From NCBI RefSeq assembly GCF_900100155.1, contig NZ_FMTP01000002.1, positions 496,001-560,000 of the forward strand: a stretch of DNA of 64,000 bases, in the 5' to 3' direction. The notes under the pieces are model-generated. The model did not search any database. It was not told the origin of the DNA and was given only the letters and a program-made list of their open reading frames with translations. Position 1 is the first letter of the stretch. Every line of letters begins with the position of its first letter. Below are positions 34,188-43,423 of the stretch, piece by piece. A program made the position numbers and the translations under genes. The stretch comes from Ancylobacter rudongensis. GTDB lineage: Bacteria; Pseudomonadota; Alphaproteobacteria; Rhizobiales; Xanthobacteraceae.

Positions 34188-36678
34188 GCATCGCCTCCCT
34201 GATCAGTTCGTCCTCGGCCTCGGCCAGCAGCGCGTCGGACGCGCCGCCCGCGACCATCTCCCGGCCGATCTCCAGCATGACTGGCACTGCCAGCGGCGAG
34301 ACGCGGGACAGAGCGAGATGGTCGATTCGGCCCCGAATTCGCGTGAGCATGTCGGAGAGCCGGCGAATGTCCAACAGACCCGTCGCCGCATCCGCCCGCG
34401 CCGCCCGCAGCAGCACATGGCCCGGCTCGTGCCGGCGCAGCACGTCATAGACGAGGTCGGTCGACATCGTCACCTGGCGGGAATTCTTCTCCTTGCCGGG
34501 AAAGCGCCGCTCGATCAGCCCGGCGATAACAGCGCATTGCCGGAAAGTGCGCTTCATCAGCGCCGATTCCGCCAGCCATTCCTCCAGATCGTCGCCGAGC
34601 ATGTCGGCATCGAACAGCGCATCCAGCGAGAGCCGGCCCTGCGCGATCGCCAGCGACATATCGGAAACGCCATAGATGACCAGCGCGTAGTCATTGGCCA
34701 TGAAGCCGAGCGGGTGCAGCCCGGCGCGGTCCAGCCTGCGGGTCAGCAGCATGCCCAGCGTCTGGTGGGCGAGCCTCCCCTCGAAAGGGTAGGCGACGAG
34801 ATGATAGCGGCCGCCGCGCGGAAAGGTCTCGACCAGCAGATCCTCCCGCCCCGGCAGGCGCGAACGCAGCTTTTGCAGCTCCAACCAGTCGCGCACCTGG
34901 CCCGGCAGGCTCGCCCACCGCGCCGGCTCGGACAGCAGCGCCCGCACTCGCGCGGCGAGAAAGGTGGAGAGCGGAAACTTGCCGCCGGCATAGGAGGGCA
35001 CGCGCGGCTCTTTCGCGCTGGTGCGGGCGACGCGGACCTCGTTCTCGACAATGGTGAGATATTCCAGCACCTCGCCGGCGAAGACGAAGGTATCGCCGGG
35101 GCTCATCGTCTCGACGAAATATTCCTCCACCTCGCCCAGCACCCGCCCGCCAAAGCGCGACTTGGCGCTGGCGAGCCGCACTTTCAGCATGGTGGATTCG
35201 ACGATGGTGCCGACATTCAGCCGGTATTGCTGCGCCACCTGCGGGTTGGCGACGCGCCAGCGCCCGTCCTTCATCCGGCGGATGCGGGCGAAGCGCTCAT
35301 AGGCGCGCAGCGCATAGCCGCCATTGGCATTGAACCCCACCACATCATCGAAATCGGCGCGGAGGAGATCGGCATAGGGCTCGGCTGAGGTGACTTCCGC
35401 GAACAGCTCGTCCGCGTCGAACGGCGTGGCGCAGGCCATGCCGAGCACATGCTGCGCCAGCACGTCGAGCGCGCCGGAGCGCACCACCGCGCTGTCCTGC
35501 GCTCCCGCCCGCACCGCTTCCAGCGCGGCCCGGCATTCCAGCACCTCGAAGCGGTTGGCCGGCACGAGCACCGCGCGCGAAGGCTCGTCCAGCCGGTGAT
35601 TGGCCCGGCCGATGCGCTGCATGAGGCGCGAGGAGCCCTTGGGCGCGCCGACATTGACCACAAGGTCCACCGCGCCCCAGTCGATGCCGAGATCGAGCGA
35701 GGAGGTGCAGACCACCGCCTTGAGCCGCCCCTCGCCCATCGCCGCCTCCACGCGCCGGCGCTGCGAGACGTCGAGCGAGCCGTGATGCAGGGCGATGGGA
35801 AAGTTGGCGTCGTTGATGTGCCAGAGTTCCTGGAACAGCAGCTCCGCCTGCATGCGGGTGTTGACGAAGACCAGCGTCGTCGTGTGCCGCTCGATCAGGC
35901 CGTAAATCTCCTTGAGCGAATGGCGCGCCGTATGCCCGGCCCAGGGCACATGGGCGGCGCTGTCGAGCATGGAGAGGTCGGGCGCGGCGCCGGGATCGGC
36001 GATCACCAGTTCGCCCATTTCGCCGTTCCCGCGCTGCGGCACCAGCCAGCGGCGCAGCGTGTCCGGGTCGGCCACGGTGGCGGACAGGCCGACCGTCTGC
36101 GCCATCGGGGCGATCGCGCGCAGCCGGGCGAGGCCGAGGCTGAGCAGATCGCCGCGCTTGGAGCCGGCCAGCGCGTGCAGTTCGTCCAGCACGATGCGCT
36201 TGAGATCGGCGAACAGCGGCTCGGCATCGTCGGAGGCCAGCAGCAGCGCGATCTGCTCCGGCGTGGTCAGCAATATGTCAGGCGGGTCGCGGCGCTGGCG
36301 CTGGCGGCGCGAGGCCGGCGTGTCGCCGGTGCGGGTCTCGATGCGGACGGCCAAGCCCATTTCCTGCGCCGGCCGCTCCAGATTGCGGGCGACATCGACC
36401 GCCAGCGCCTTCAGCGGCGAGATGTAGAGCGTGTGCAGGCCGGGCGGGCGGGCGCTGTTGCGCGGGACAGGCCGGCCGGCGAGTTCGACCAGGCTCGGCA
36501 GGAAGCCTGCCAGCGTCTTGCCCGCGCCGGTGGGGGCGATGAGCAGGGTGGAGCGGCCGGCGCGCGCCTGCGCCAGCAATTCCAGCTGATGCGCGCGCGG
36601 CGCCCAGCCCCTGCCGGCAAACCAGCGTCGGAACGGCTCGGGCAGAAGATCGTCGGGCGCGGCATCGATGTCAGGCAC
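34153..36678 (-). CDS. Ligase-associated DNA damage response DEXH-box helicase (Lhr-like)
   Basis: This 841-residue superfamily 2 helicase has Walker A IAPTGAGKTLAGF, the DEXH box in RIVLDELHAL, motif III GLSATVAD, motif VI QRIGRANHRLD, and an Lhr-type C-terminal region (ERRFPGKEKNSRQVTMSTDLVYDVLRRHEPGHVLLRA). It would unwind DNA or RNA-DNA hybrids in an ATP-dependent way. The start codon is GTG at 36678. It belongs with pdeM and, further right, the exonuclease and DNA ligase genes, a set long annotated as a ligase-associated DNA-damage system. Three unrelated-looking small genes lie between the two halves. Confidence 0.93.
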   Translation of the reverse strand: MPDIDAAPDDLLPEPFRRWFAGRGWAPRAHQLELLAQARAGRSTLLIAPTGAGKTLAGFLPSLVELAGRPVPRNSARPPGLHTLYISPLKALAVDVARNLERPAQEMGLAVRIETRTGDTPASRRQRQRRDPPDILLTTPEQIALLLASDDAEPLFADLKRIVLDELHALAGSKRGDLLSLGLARLRAIAPMAQTVGLSATVADPDTLRRWLVPQRGNGEMGELVIADPGAAPDLSMLDSAAHVPWAGHTARHSLKEIYGLIERHTTTLVFVNTRMQAELLFQELWHINDANFPIALHHGSLDVSQRRRVEAAMGEGRLKAVVCTSSLDLGIDWGAVDLVVNVGAPKGSSRLMQRIGRANHRLDEPSRAVLVPANRFEVLECRAALEAVRAGAQDSAVVRSGALDVLAQHVLGMACATPFDADELFAEVTSAEPYADLLRADFDDVVGFNANGGYALRAYERFARIRRMKDGRWRVANPQVAQQYRLNVGTIVESTMLKVRLASAKSRFGGRVLGEVEEYFVETMSPGDTFVFAGEVLEYLTIVENEVRVARTSAKEPRVPSYAGGKFPLSTFLAARVRALLSEPARWASLPGQVRDWLELQKLRSRLPGREDLLVETFPRGGRYHLVAYPFEGRLAHQTLGMLLTRRLDRAGLHPLGFMANDYALVIYGVSDMSLAIAQGRLSLDALFDADMLGDDLEEWLAESALMKRTFRQCAVIAGLIERRFPGKEKNSRQVTMSTDLVYDVLRRHEPGHVLLRAARADAATGLLDIRRLSDMLTRIRGRIDHLALSRVSPLAVPVMLEIGREMVAGGASDALLAEAEDELIREAMRAGDDDSEPGR

Positions 36679-36751
36679 GGCGACAAGCTAGTCACTCGCC
36701 GCGCAATTGCGAGGGGGGAGGCGTTCGGCGCCGAAGGCTCGGCAGCGACGG

Positions 36752-37219
36752 CTAGATCTCGACGCCCTTCCCCGGCCCCGCCGGAAGCGCCGTTGGCACG
36801 AGACGGTTGATTTCCGCCCACAGCGCCGTGGCGGCCGCACCGATTTCCTGGGCGGCATAGTGCCAGACGATCAGGCTGAGCGCGATATTGAGCGCCGCGA
36901 CCAGCGCCGGCCCCTGCCACGCCCGGTCATGCAGGCGCTGCGGCTGCTGCGAGACCTTCAGCCCGATGATGGCGAGCGCGGCGATGGGCGGGCCGACGAG
37001 CAGCGGCACCCACGCCAGAATCCGGGCGATCTCCAGCAGGCTCAGGCTGCCGAGCGGCCGCCCGAGCAGCGCCGACAAGGCACTGCTGATCACACCGCTG
37101 CCGGCGAGCTCGGCCACCGGGATCACCGCCCCGCAATTCTCGCACACCGTCGTGTGGGCGGCGATGCGGAACCCGCAGGCCGGGCAATGCAGGCTCGTGC
37201 GCAGGCGCTCGACGTTCAA
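36752..37219 (-). CDS. Zinc-ribbon membrane protein
   Basis: This 155-residue protein starts with an N-terminal zinc ribbon, CPACG-x13-CENCG, followed by about three hydrophobic segments (LAWVPLLVGPPIAALAIIGL, ALVAALNIALSLIVW, and a shorter one). I do not recognise a named family. The best start is a TTG at 37219 which overlaps the stop codon of the upstream GYF/TM2 gene as TTGA, indicating translational coupling; no ATG lies before the zinc ribbon. The two proteins may work together in the membrane. Confidence 0.75.
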   Translation of the reverse strand: MNVERLRTSLHCPACGFRIAAHTTVCENCGAVIPVAELAGSGVISSALSALLGRPLGSLSLLEIARILAWVPLLVGPPIAALAIIGLKVSQQPQRLHDRAWQGPALVAALNIALSLIVWHYAAQEIGAAATALWAEINRLVPTALPAGPGKGVEI

Positions 37220-37854
37220 CGAATGATCCCCGCGGCGAGATTGCGGAGATAGCGCTCGTTCATCGCCTTCGCGGTCTTGTAGGCGTCGATCCACGACCAG
37301 ATGTTGATGATCCAGCCCAGCAAGACGAACCACAGGAGAATGCAGCCGAAGAACATGAGAAGGCCCTTGCCGATCTGCCCATTGTACAGCTGGCCCAGCC
37401 CGACGATGAGAATGGAGAGGACCAGCGCCGTGCCGGCGGATTTCGGCTGGGCGATGCCCGGGTCCAGGATCACCACCTGCTGGGGGCGGGGATCGCTGGT
37501 GATGTTGTTCGTCACCTGAACCACGGTGGCACCGGCCTCCGCCCGCACCGGCCCGGCGGGCGGCAGCGCGGGAAGGGCGGCGCGGGGGAAGAGCGACACC
37601 AGCGCAGCGTCATCGGCCGCCCGGGTCCAGGTCTCCGCTCCCAGCCTCACCACCTGCGTCTCGGCGCTGACCCGGCCCTCCCCGGTGAAGTCCCGCAGCT
37701 GGTGGCCGGTGAAGGGGCCGAACACCTGGCCGTCGAGATGGACATACCATTCGCCGTCGAGCGGATGCGGCGGCGGCTTCGGCACGGCCGAGGCCAGTCC
37801 GGGCGCTGCCGGCGTCACATGTTGCGTGCCGGCCGTCCTGTTCTCATTGTCCAT
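37216..37854 (-). CDS. GYF-like and TM2 domain membrane protein
   Basis: This 212-residue protein has an N-terminal GYF_2-type domain (GEWYVHLDGQVFGPFTGHQLRDF), a linker, and a C-terminal TM2 domain with two membrane helices (GTALVLSILIVGLGQLYNGQIGKG and LLMFFGCILLWFVLLGWIINIW) joined by the typical GQLYNGQ turn and ending in WIDAYKTAKAMNE. TM2 proteins are widespread and of unclear function. The next gene starts within its stop codon. Confidence 0.85.
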   Translation of the reverse strand: MDNENRTAGTQHVTPAAPGLASAVPKPPPHPLDGEWYVHLDGQVFGPFTGHQLRDFTGEGRVSAETQVVRLGAETWTRAADDAALVSLFPRAALPALPPAGPVRAEAGATVVQVTNNITSDPRPQQVVILDPGIAQPKSAGTALVLSILIVGLGQLYNGQIGKGLLMFFGCILLWFVLLGWIINIWSWIDAYKTAKAMNERYLRNLAAGIIR

Positions 37855-37969
37855 TCATCCACCCCACCTTTTGGTACCATCATTCTGCGGGGCGGCGCGC
37901 ACGTCAACCGGAGGGACAAAAAAGGCGAGGGACATCTTGAGGTAGGCGTGCGCAGCCAGCGCGCCGCGC

Positions 37970-38896
37970 TCAGCCCAGTCGCTGCGCCACCACGACGAGG
38001 CCGGGCACGGGATGGTTATGCTCCTTGCGGGCCCAGTCATCGGTGAAGGCGAGCAGGCTCAGCCCGGCGTCGGCGAGGGCGTCGCGCACATAGTCCGCCG
38101 CATGGGCGAAGCGCAGCGTGTCGCGCAGCTTCACGCCGGCGCCGTCATGGGTCTCGGTGGTGAAGGCGAGCAGCCCGCCCGGCTCCAGCACGCGGCGGGC
38201 CTCGGCGAGAATGGGGGCGAGGTCGTCGAGATAGCAGAAGGCATCGCCGGCGAAGATCAGATCGACCTCGCGCGCCGGGCGCTCGCGCAGGAAGGCGACC
38301 ATCTCGCCGGCCACCAGCGCGTCATAGATCGTCCGGCGCCTCGCATGGGCGACCATATTGGGCGAGAGGTCGACGCCCTCCATCCTGCCGATGCGGTCGA
38401 CGAGGCGGGCGCCGACCAGCCCGGTGCCGCAGCCCAGGTCCAGCCCGTGGGCGAAGGCGAAAGAGCGGCCCAGCCCTTCGCAGGCCGTGGCCAGCACCGC
38501 CTCGATCACCTCCGGCCCGCGATAGTCGAGCCGGGCCAGCGCGGCGTCGAAACGGTCGGCATATTGGTCGAACAGGGCGCGGACATAGGCTTCGCTCATG
38601 CCCGCCACCTCGCCCTCCAGCCGGGCGAGCCGCAGCGTGGCGCCCAGCGTGTCGGCGGGGTCGAGGGACAGCGCCGCCTCGAAGGCCGCGCGGGCCCCAG
38701 GCGCATCGCCGGCCGCCTCGCGGGCTTCGCCGAGCAGGAACCAGCCCGGCGCGTACTGGCCGGCGCGGGCCACCGCCTCGGTCAGCAGCTCGGCCGCGTC
38801 GGCCACCCCGCCTTCCTCCATCAGCGCGCGCGCCCACTCGATCCGGCGATCGACCGTCGGGTCGCCGGAAGAAAGGATGAGCCGGCCGGAGGCCAT
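37970..38896 (-). CDS. TPR-containing SAM-dependent methyltransferase
   Basis: This 308-residue protein combines about 90 N-terminal residues of TPR-like helices (ARALMEEGGVADAAELLTEAV, GWFLLGEAREAAGDAPGARAAFEAAL) with a class I methyltransferase: the SAM loop GLDLGCGTGLVG, MEGVDLSPNMV and DLIFAGDAFCYLDDL. The substrate is unknown. The ATG at 38896 (MASGRLILSSGDP) fits the onset of similarity. It is divergent from the exonuclease gene, whose start lies only 51 bases away, so the promoters are close together. Confidence 0.85.
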   Translation of the reverse strand: MASGRLILSSGDPTVDRRIEWARALMEEGGVADAAELLTEAVARAGQYAPGWFLLGEAREAAGDAPGARAAFEAALSLDPADTLGATLRLARLEGEVAGMSEAYVRALFDQYADRFDAALARLDYRGPEVIEAVLATACEGLGRSFAFAHGLDLGCGTGLVGARLVDRIGRMEGVDLSPNMVAHARRRTIYDALVAGEMVAFLRERPAREVDLIFAGDAFCYLDDLAPILAEARRVLEPGGLLAFTTETHDGAGVKLRDTLRFAHAADYVRDALADAGLSLLAFTDDWARKEHNHPVPGLVVVAQRLG

Positions 38897-38947
38897 GGGC
38901 GGGGTGTCTCGCGAAAAAGCTGGAGGGCGCCCTATATAGGGTCCACC

Positions 38948-40012
38948 ATGCGCCCGGAAGAGCTTCTCCACACCACCCCACAGGGGCTTTATTCGCCGGC
39001 CGGCGACTTCTTCATCGACCCGACGCGGCCGGTGGCGCGGGCGCTGATCACCCATGGCCATTCCGACCATGCCCGCGCCGGCCATGGCAGCGTGCTGGCG
39101 ACACAGCAGACGCTCGACATCATGGCCATCCGCTATGGCGAGGCCTTCGCCGGCACGGTGCAGGCGGCCGACTATGGCGCGCGCATCGAGGTGAACGGCG
39201 GCGGCGTCACGTTTCATCCCGCCGGCCATATTCTCGGCAGCGCGCAGATCGCGCTGGAATGGCGCGGCTGCACCATCGTCGCCTCCGGCGACTACAAGCC
39301 GGGCGCCGACCCCACCGCTTTGCCCTTCGCCCCCGTGCCCTGCCATGTCTTCATCTCGGAGGCGACCTTCGGCCTGCCGGTGTTCCGCCATCCCGCCCCC
39401 GCCATAGAGATCGCCAAGCTGATGGAGTCGCTGGCGCTGTTTCCCGAGCGGGCGCATCTGGTCGGCGCCTATGCGCTGGGCAAGGCGCAACGGGTGATGG
39501 CGCTGCTGCGCGCCGCCGGGCACGATCGGCCGATCTTGCTGCACGGGGCGATGGAGAAGCTGACCGACTATTACCGCACCCAGGGCATCGATCTCGGCGA
39601 GACCCGCCCCGCCCGGGACGCCAGCCCGGCCGAGCGCGCTGGCGCGGTGGTGCTGTGCCCGCCGGGCGCGCTGGCCGATGTCTGGTCGCGGCGCTTTCCC
39701 GATCCCGTCACCGCCTTCGCCTCCGGCTGGATGCGCATCCGCGCCCGCGCCCGGCAGAACGGCGTCGAGCTGCCGCTCATCCTTTCCGACCATGCCGACT
39801 GGGACGAGTTGCAGGTCGCCATCCGCGCCACCGGCTGCGAGGAGCTGTGGGTGACGCACGGGCAGGAGGACGCGCTGGTGCACTGGGCGACGCAGGAAGG
39901 GCTGCGCGCCCGGCCGCTGCACATGGTCGGCTATGGCGAGGAGGAGGGCGAGGCCGCCGCGCCCGATGCCCCCGCCCCGGACGCGCCAGCGGCACCGGAG
40001 GTGGCGCCGTGA
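38948..40012 (+). CDS. Ligase-associated DNA exonuclease (metallo-beta-lactamase fold)
   Basis: This 354-residue nuclease has the metallo-beta-lactamase HGHSDH motif (ITHGHSDHARAG), HPAGHILGSAQI, the metal Asp in ASGDYKPGADP and a C-terminal LSDHADWDEL, as in the SNM1/beta-CASP-like exonucleases annotated with ligase-associated repair. The ATG at 38948 follows a promoter region shared with the methyltransferase gene. Its TGA stop overlaps the GTG start of the DNA ligase gene, so the two are translationally coupled. Confidence 0.93.
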   Translation: MRPEELLHTTPQGLYSPAGDFFIDPTRPVARALITHGHSDHARAGHGSVLATQQTLDIMAIRYGEAFAGTVQAADYGARIEVNGGGVTFHPAGHILGSAQIALEWRGCTIVASGDYKPGADPTALPFAPVPCHVFISEATFGLPVFRHPAPAIEIAKLMESLALFPERAHLVGAYALGKAQRVMALLRAAGHDRPILLHGAMEKLTDYYRTQGIDLGETRPARDASPAERAGAVVLCPPGALADVWSRRFPDPVTAFASGWMRIRARARQNGVELPLILSDHADWDELQVAIRATGCEELWVTHGQEDALVHWATQEGLRARPLHMVGYGEEEGEAAAPDAPAPDAPAAPEVAP

Positions 40013-41820
40013 ACCGCTTCGCCGCCTTGCTCGACCGCCTCGCCTATGAGCCGCGCCGCAATGGCAAGATCCGGCTCATCGCCGATTATTTCCGCCACAC
40101 GCCCGACCCCGAGCGCGGCTGGGCGCTGGCCGCGCTCACCGGCGCGCTCTCCTTCCGCAACGCCAAGCCGGGGCTGATCCGCCAGCTCATCGGCGAGCGC
40201 ACCGACCCGGTGCTGTTCGCCCTCTCCTATGACTATGTCGGCGATCTCTCGGAGACGGTGGCGCTGATGTGGCCGGCGCCGCCATTGGCTTCCCTGCCCC
40301 CCTCACCCAACCCTCTCCCCCACGGGGAGAGGGCTTTGGACGTGGAGCAACCGGCTCCCTCTCCCCCACGGGGAGAGGGGTGGGGTGAGGGAGACGGCGC
40401 CGCCGCGCAGAGGGCCCGCGACCTCCCGCTTTCCGCCATCGTCCACGCCTTCACCCATATGGGCCGGGCCGAGATGCCGGCCACGCTCGCCGCGCTGCTC
40501 GACCGGCTGGACGAGACCGGGCGCTGGGCGCTGCTGAAGCTCATCACCGGCGGGCTGCGCATCGGCGTTTCCGCCCGCCTTGCCAAGACCGCCGTGGCGG
40601 CGCTGGGCGAGCACGCGCCCGATGCGATCGAGCTGGTCTGGCCGGGGCTGGCGCCGCCCTATGAAGAGCTGTTCGCCTGGGCCGAGGGGCGCGGGCCGAA
40701 GCCCGAGACAGAGGACCCCGCCCCGTTCCGGCCGGTGATGCTCTCCCATCCCTTGGAGGAGGCGGATGTCGACAAGCTCGACCCCGCCGCCTTCCGCGCC
40801 GAATGGAAATGGGACGGCATCCGCGTGCAGGCGGCCCGCGCCGCCGGGCCGGACGGGCGGCATGTCACACGGCTCTACAGCCGCACCGGCGAGGATATCT
40901 CAGGCGCGTTCCCCGACCTTGCCGAGGCGCTGGCCTTTGACGGGGTGGTGGACGGCGAATTGCTGATCCTGCGCGAGGGGCGTGTGCAGTCGTTCAACGT
41001 GCTGCAGCAGCGGCTGAACCGGAAGACAGTCTCGGCGAAGCTGATGCTGGAATTCCCCGCCCATATCCGCGCCTATGATGTGCTGGTGGCGGCGGGCGAG
41101 GATCTGCGCGAACAGCCCTTCGAGGCCCGCCGCGCGCGGCTGGAGGCGCTGATCTCAGCCCATCCCACCGAGGGACGGCTCGATCTCTCCCCGCTCGTGC
41201 CCTTCCCCAGCTGGGACGATCTCGCCGCCGCCCGCGCCGACCCTGCCGCCCATGGCGCCGGGGCGGATGCCGAGGCGGTGGAAGGGGTGATGCTCAAGCG
41301 CGCCGACAGTGCCTATCTGCCCGGCCGCCCCAAGGGGCCGTGGTGGAAATGGAAGCGCGACCCGCACAGCGTCGACGCGGTGCTGATGTACGCCCAGCGC
41401 GGCCACGGCAAGCGCTCCTCCTATTATTCCGACTACACCTTCGGCGTGTGGACGGAAGCGGGCGAGTTGGTGCCGGTCGGCAAGGCCTATTTCGGCTTCA
41501 CCGATGCCGAGCTGATCGAGATCGACCGCTTCGTGCGCCGCCACACGGTGAACCGCTTCGGCCCGGTGCGCGAGGTGGTGCACACGCCGACCGAGGGGCT
41601 GGTGGTGGAAGTGGCGTTCGAGGGGCTGGCCCGCTCCACCCGCCACCGCTCCGGCCTCGCCATGCGCTTTCCCCGCATCGCCCGGCTGCGCTGGGACAAG
41701 CCGCCGCTTGAGGCCGACCGGCTGGAGACGCTGGAGAAGATGATCGGCGACGAAAGCCATGCTCCCCGCCGCCCCACGGCCGTGCTAGGGAAGCAGCGTT
41801 CGCCTGCCGGGGAAATGTGA
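40009..41820 (+). CDS. ATP-dependent DNA ligase (ligase-associated repair set) with in-frame repeat insertion
   Basis: This 603-residue enzyme joins DNA nicks using ATP. The nucleotidyl-transfer lysine is in EWKWDGIRVQ (motif I), with LYSRTGEDISG (motif III), DGVVDGELLI (motif IIIa), EGVMLKRADSAYLPGR (motif IV) and WWKWKRDP (motif V), preceded by an N-terminal DNA-binding domain and followed by an OB domain. The start is GTG at 40009, overlapping the exonuclease stop codon. Residues about 95-131 are a proline/glycine-rich insertion encoded by a palindromic element at 40300-40391, which keeps the frame open. It lies in a loop of the N-terminal domain, so activity is likely kept. Confidence 0.93.
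   Translation: MNRFAALLDRLAYEPRRNGKIRLIADYFRHTPDPERGWALAALTGALSFRNAKPGLIRQLIGERTDPVLFALSYDYVGDLSETVALMWPAPPLASLPPSPNPLPHGERALDVEQPAPSPPRGEGWGEGDGAAAQRARDLPLSAIVHAFTHMGRAEMPATLAALLDRLDETGRWALLKLITGGLRIGVSARLAKTAVAALGEHAPDAIELVWPGLAPPYEELFAWAEGRGPKPETEDPAPFRPVMLSHPLEEADVDKLDPAAFRAEWKWDGIRVQAARAAGPDGRHVTRLYSRTGEDISGAFPDLAEALAFDGVVDGELLILREGRVQSFNVLQQRLNRKTVSAKLMLEFPAHIRAYDVLVAAGEDLREQPFEARRARLEALISAHPTEGRLDLSPLVPFPSWDDLAAARADPAAHGAGADAEAVEGVMLKRADSAYLPGRPKGPWWKWKRDPHSVDAVLMYAQRGHGKRSSYYSDYTFGVWTEAGELVPVGKAYFGFTDAELIEIDRFVRRHTVNRFGPVREVVHTPTEGLVVEVAFEGLARSTRHRSGLAMRFPRIARLRWDKPPLEADRLETLEKMIGDESHAPRRPTAVLGKQRSPAGEM
40300..40391. repeat. Palindromic REP-like doublet inside the ligase coding sequence
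   Basis: Two CTCTCCCCCACGGGGAGAG hairpins are arranged as an inverted pair, with outer arms CCCTCACCC and GGGGTGAGGG. The element is read through in frame as PSPNPLPHGERALDVEQPAP and following residues. A single-hairpin relative lies at 3672-3698. Confidence 0.8.
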
Positions 41821-41823
41821 GTC

Positions 41824-42093
41824 ATGGCCGATAATCAGCTTGCCCGCTGGATGGGCGGTTCGCCCTTCTGGGTCCTCCTGCGGCTCGTCGCGCTCTCGGT
41901 GGTGGTCGGCGTCATTCTCGCCGCGCTCGGGCTCGATCCGTTCAACATCCTCTCCAGCCTGGAGAGCTTGCTGCGGCATCTGTTCAATTTCAGCTTCGAG
42001 GCGATCGAACGGCTGTGGCGCTATTTCGTCCTCGGCGCCGTCATCGTGATCCCGCTCTGGCTGATCCTGCGCATCGCCAGCCGCGGCCGCTGA
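41824..42093 (+). CDS. Small membrane protein (DUF6460-like)
   Basis: This 89-residue protein has two hydrophobic helices (FWVLLRLVALSVVVGVILAALG and LWRYFVLGAVIVIPLWLILRI) separated by an amphipathic segment. It resembles a small Rhizobiales membrane family of unknown function that I recall as DUF6460. The ATG is three bases after the ligase stop codon, and the MATE-type gene begins five bases after its own stop, so it is likely within an operon. The role is unknown. Confidence 0.8.
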   Translation: MADNQLARWMGGSPFWVLLRLVALSVVVGVILAALGLDPFNILSSLESLLRHLFNFSFEAIERLWRYFVLGAVIVIPLWLILRIASRGR

Positions 42094-42097
42094 TCCC

Positions 42098-43423
42098 GTG
42101 AACGTCACGGTCGCCGGCCGGGTCGAGGTCACGTCCCGGCGGTTTCTCGCCATCGCGCTGCCGGCGACGCTGGCGCAGATGACGACGCCGGTGCTCGGGC
42201 TGGTCGCGACAGGCGCTATCGGCCGGCTGGGCGATGCGGTGCTGCTCGGCGCGGTGGCGCTGGGGGCGCTGCTGTTCGATTTCGCCTTCTGGATCTTCGG
42301 CTCGATCCGCATGGGCACGGCCGGCCTCACCGCGCAGGCGCTGGGGCGCGGCGAGAGGGTGGAACTGCGCGCGGTGCTGATCCGGGCACTGCTGATCGCA
42401 GCCGCCATCGGCCTCGCCCTGATCGTGCTGCACGGGCCGCTCGCCGACCTCGCCTTTCTCGGCATGGGGGCGAGCGAGGGGGTGCGGAGCGCGGCGACGG
42501 TCTATTTCTCGATCCGCATCCTGTCGGCGCCCTTCGCCATCGGCAATTTCGCCGTGCTCGGCTGGCTGGTCGGCATCGCCCGCACCGATATCGGCCTCGG
42601 GCTGCAGATCCTCATCGCTGCCGTGAATGCGGTAGCGACCGTCGCTCTGGTGCTGTGGTGGGATTTCGGCATTGCCGGCGCCGCATGGGCCAATGTGCTG
42701 GCGGAGATCACCGGGACGGCGTTCGGCCTCATCGCCGCCGCCCGGCTGGTGGGGCGCGACTGGCGGGTTCCGTGGCGCACGGTGATCGACCGCGTCCGGC
42801 TGGTCGAGACGGTGGCGGTCAACCGCGACATCATGATCCGCACCGCGCTGATCATGAGCGTGATCCTGTTCTTCACCGCGCAGGGGGCGCGGCATGACGA
42901 CGTGACGCTGGCGGCCAACGCGGTGCTCTACAACATCGTCATGGTCTCGGCCTTCTTCCTCGACGGCTTCTCCACCGCCGCCGAGCAGATCTGCGGCCAG
43001 AGCGTCGGGGCGAAGGACCGGGCGGGCTTTCGCCGCGCGGTGCGGCTGGTGCTGTTCTGGGGCTTCGGCTTCGCCGCGCCGGCCACCGCGCTGCTGCTGG
43101 TCGGCGGCGGGCCGCTGATCGACCTGCTGTCGGCCAATGAGCAGGTGCGCGAGGTCGGCCGCGCCTTCCTGCCGCTGGCGGCGCTGACCCCGCTGCTCGG
43201 CGTCGCCGCCTTCGCCTATGACGGCATCTATGCCGGCGCCACCTGGGCCCGCGACATGCGCAACATGATGATCCCGGCGGTGGCGCTGTTCTTCCTCGCC
43301 TGGTGGCTGACCCTGCCGCTCGGCAATAGCGGCCTGTGGCTGGCCTATCTCGCCTTCATCGCCGGGCGCGGAGTGTTCCTGGCGCTGCGGCTGCCGGCGC
43401 TGGAGCGGGGCACCTTCGGCTAG
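42098..43423 (+). CDS. MATE-family efflux transporter (DinF type)
   Basis: This 441-residue inner-membrane protein has twelve predicted membrane segments in two homologous halves, beginning [30 protein letters not shown], which matches the DinF branch of MATE exporters. Such proteins export cationic drugs or metabolites by sodium or proton antiport; DinF members are linked to oxidative stress and DNA damage in E. coli. The GTG start at 42098 follows the small membrane protein by five bases. Its position after a DNA-repair ligase recalls the lexA-dinF pairing, but that link is speculative. Its end overlaps pyrD on the opposite strand by four bases. Confidence 0.9.
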   Translation: MNVTVAGRVEVTSRRFLAIALPATLAQMTTPVLGLVATGAIGRLGDAVLLGAVALGALLFDFAFWIFGSIRMGTAGLTAQALGRGERVELRAVLIRALLIAAAIGLALIVLHGPLADLAFLGMGASEGVRSAATVYFSIRILSAPFAIGNFAVLGWLVGIARTDIGLGLQILIAAVNAVATVALVLWWDFGIAGAAWANVLAEITGTAFGLIAAARLVGRDWRVPWRTVIDRVRLVETVAVNRDIMIRTALIMSVILFFTAQGARHDDVTLAANAVLYNIVMVSAFFLDGFSTAAEQICGQSVGAKDRAGFRRAVRLVLFWGFGFAAPATALLLVGGGPLIDLLSANEQVREVGRAFLPLAALTPLLGVAAFAYDGIYAGATWARDMRNMMIPAVALFFLAWWLTLPLGNSGLWLAYLAFIAGRGVFLALRLPALERGTFG

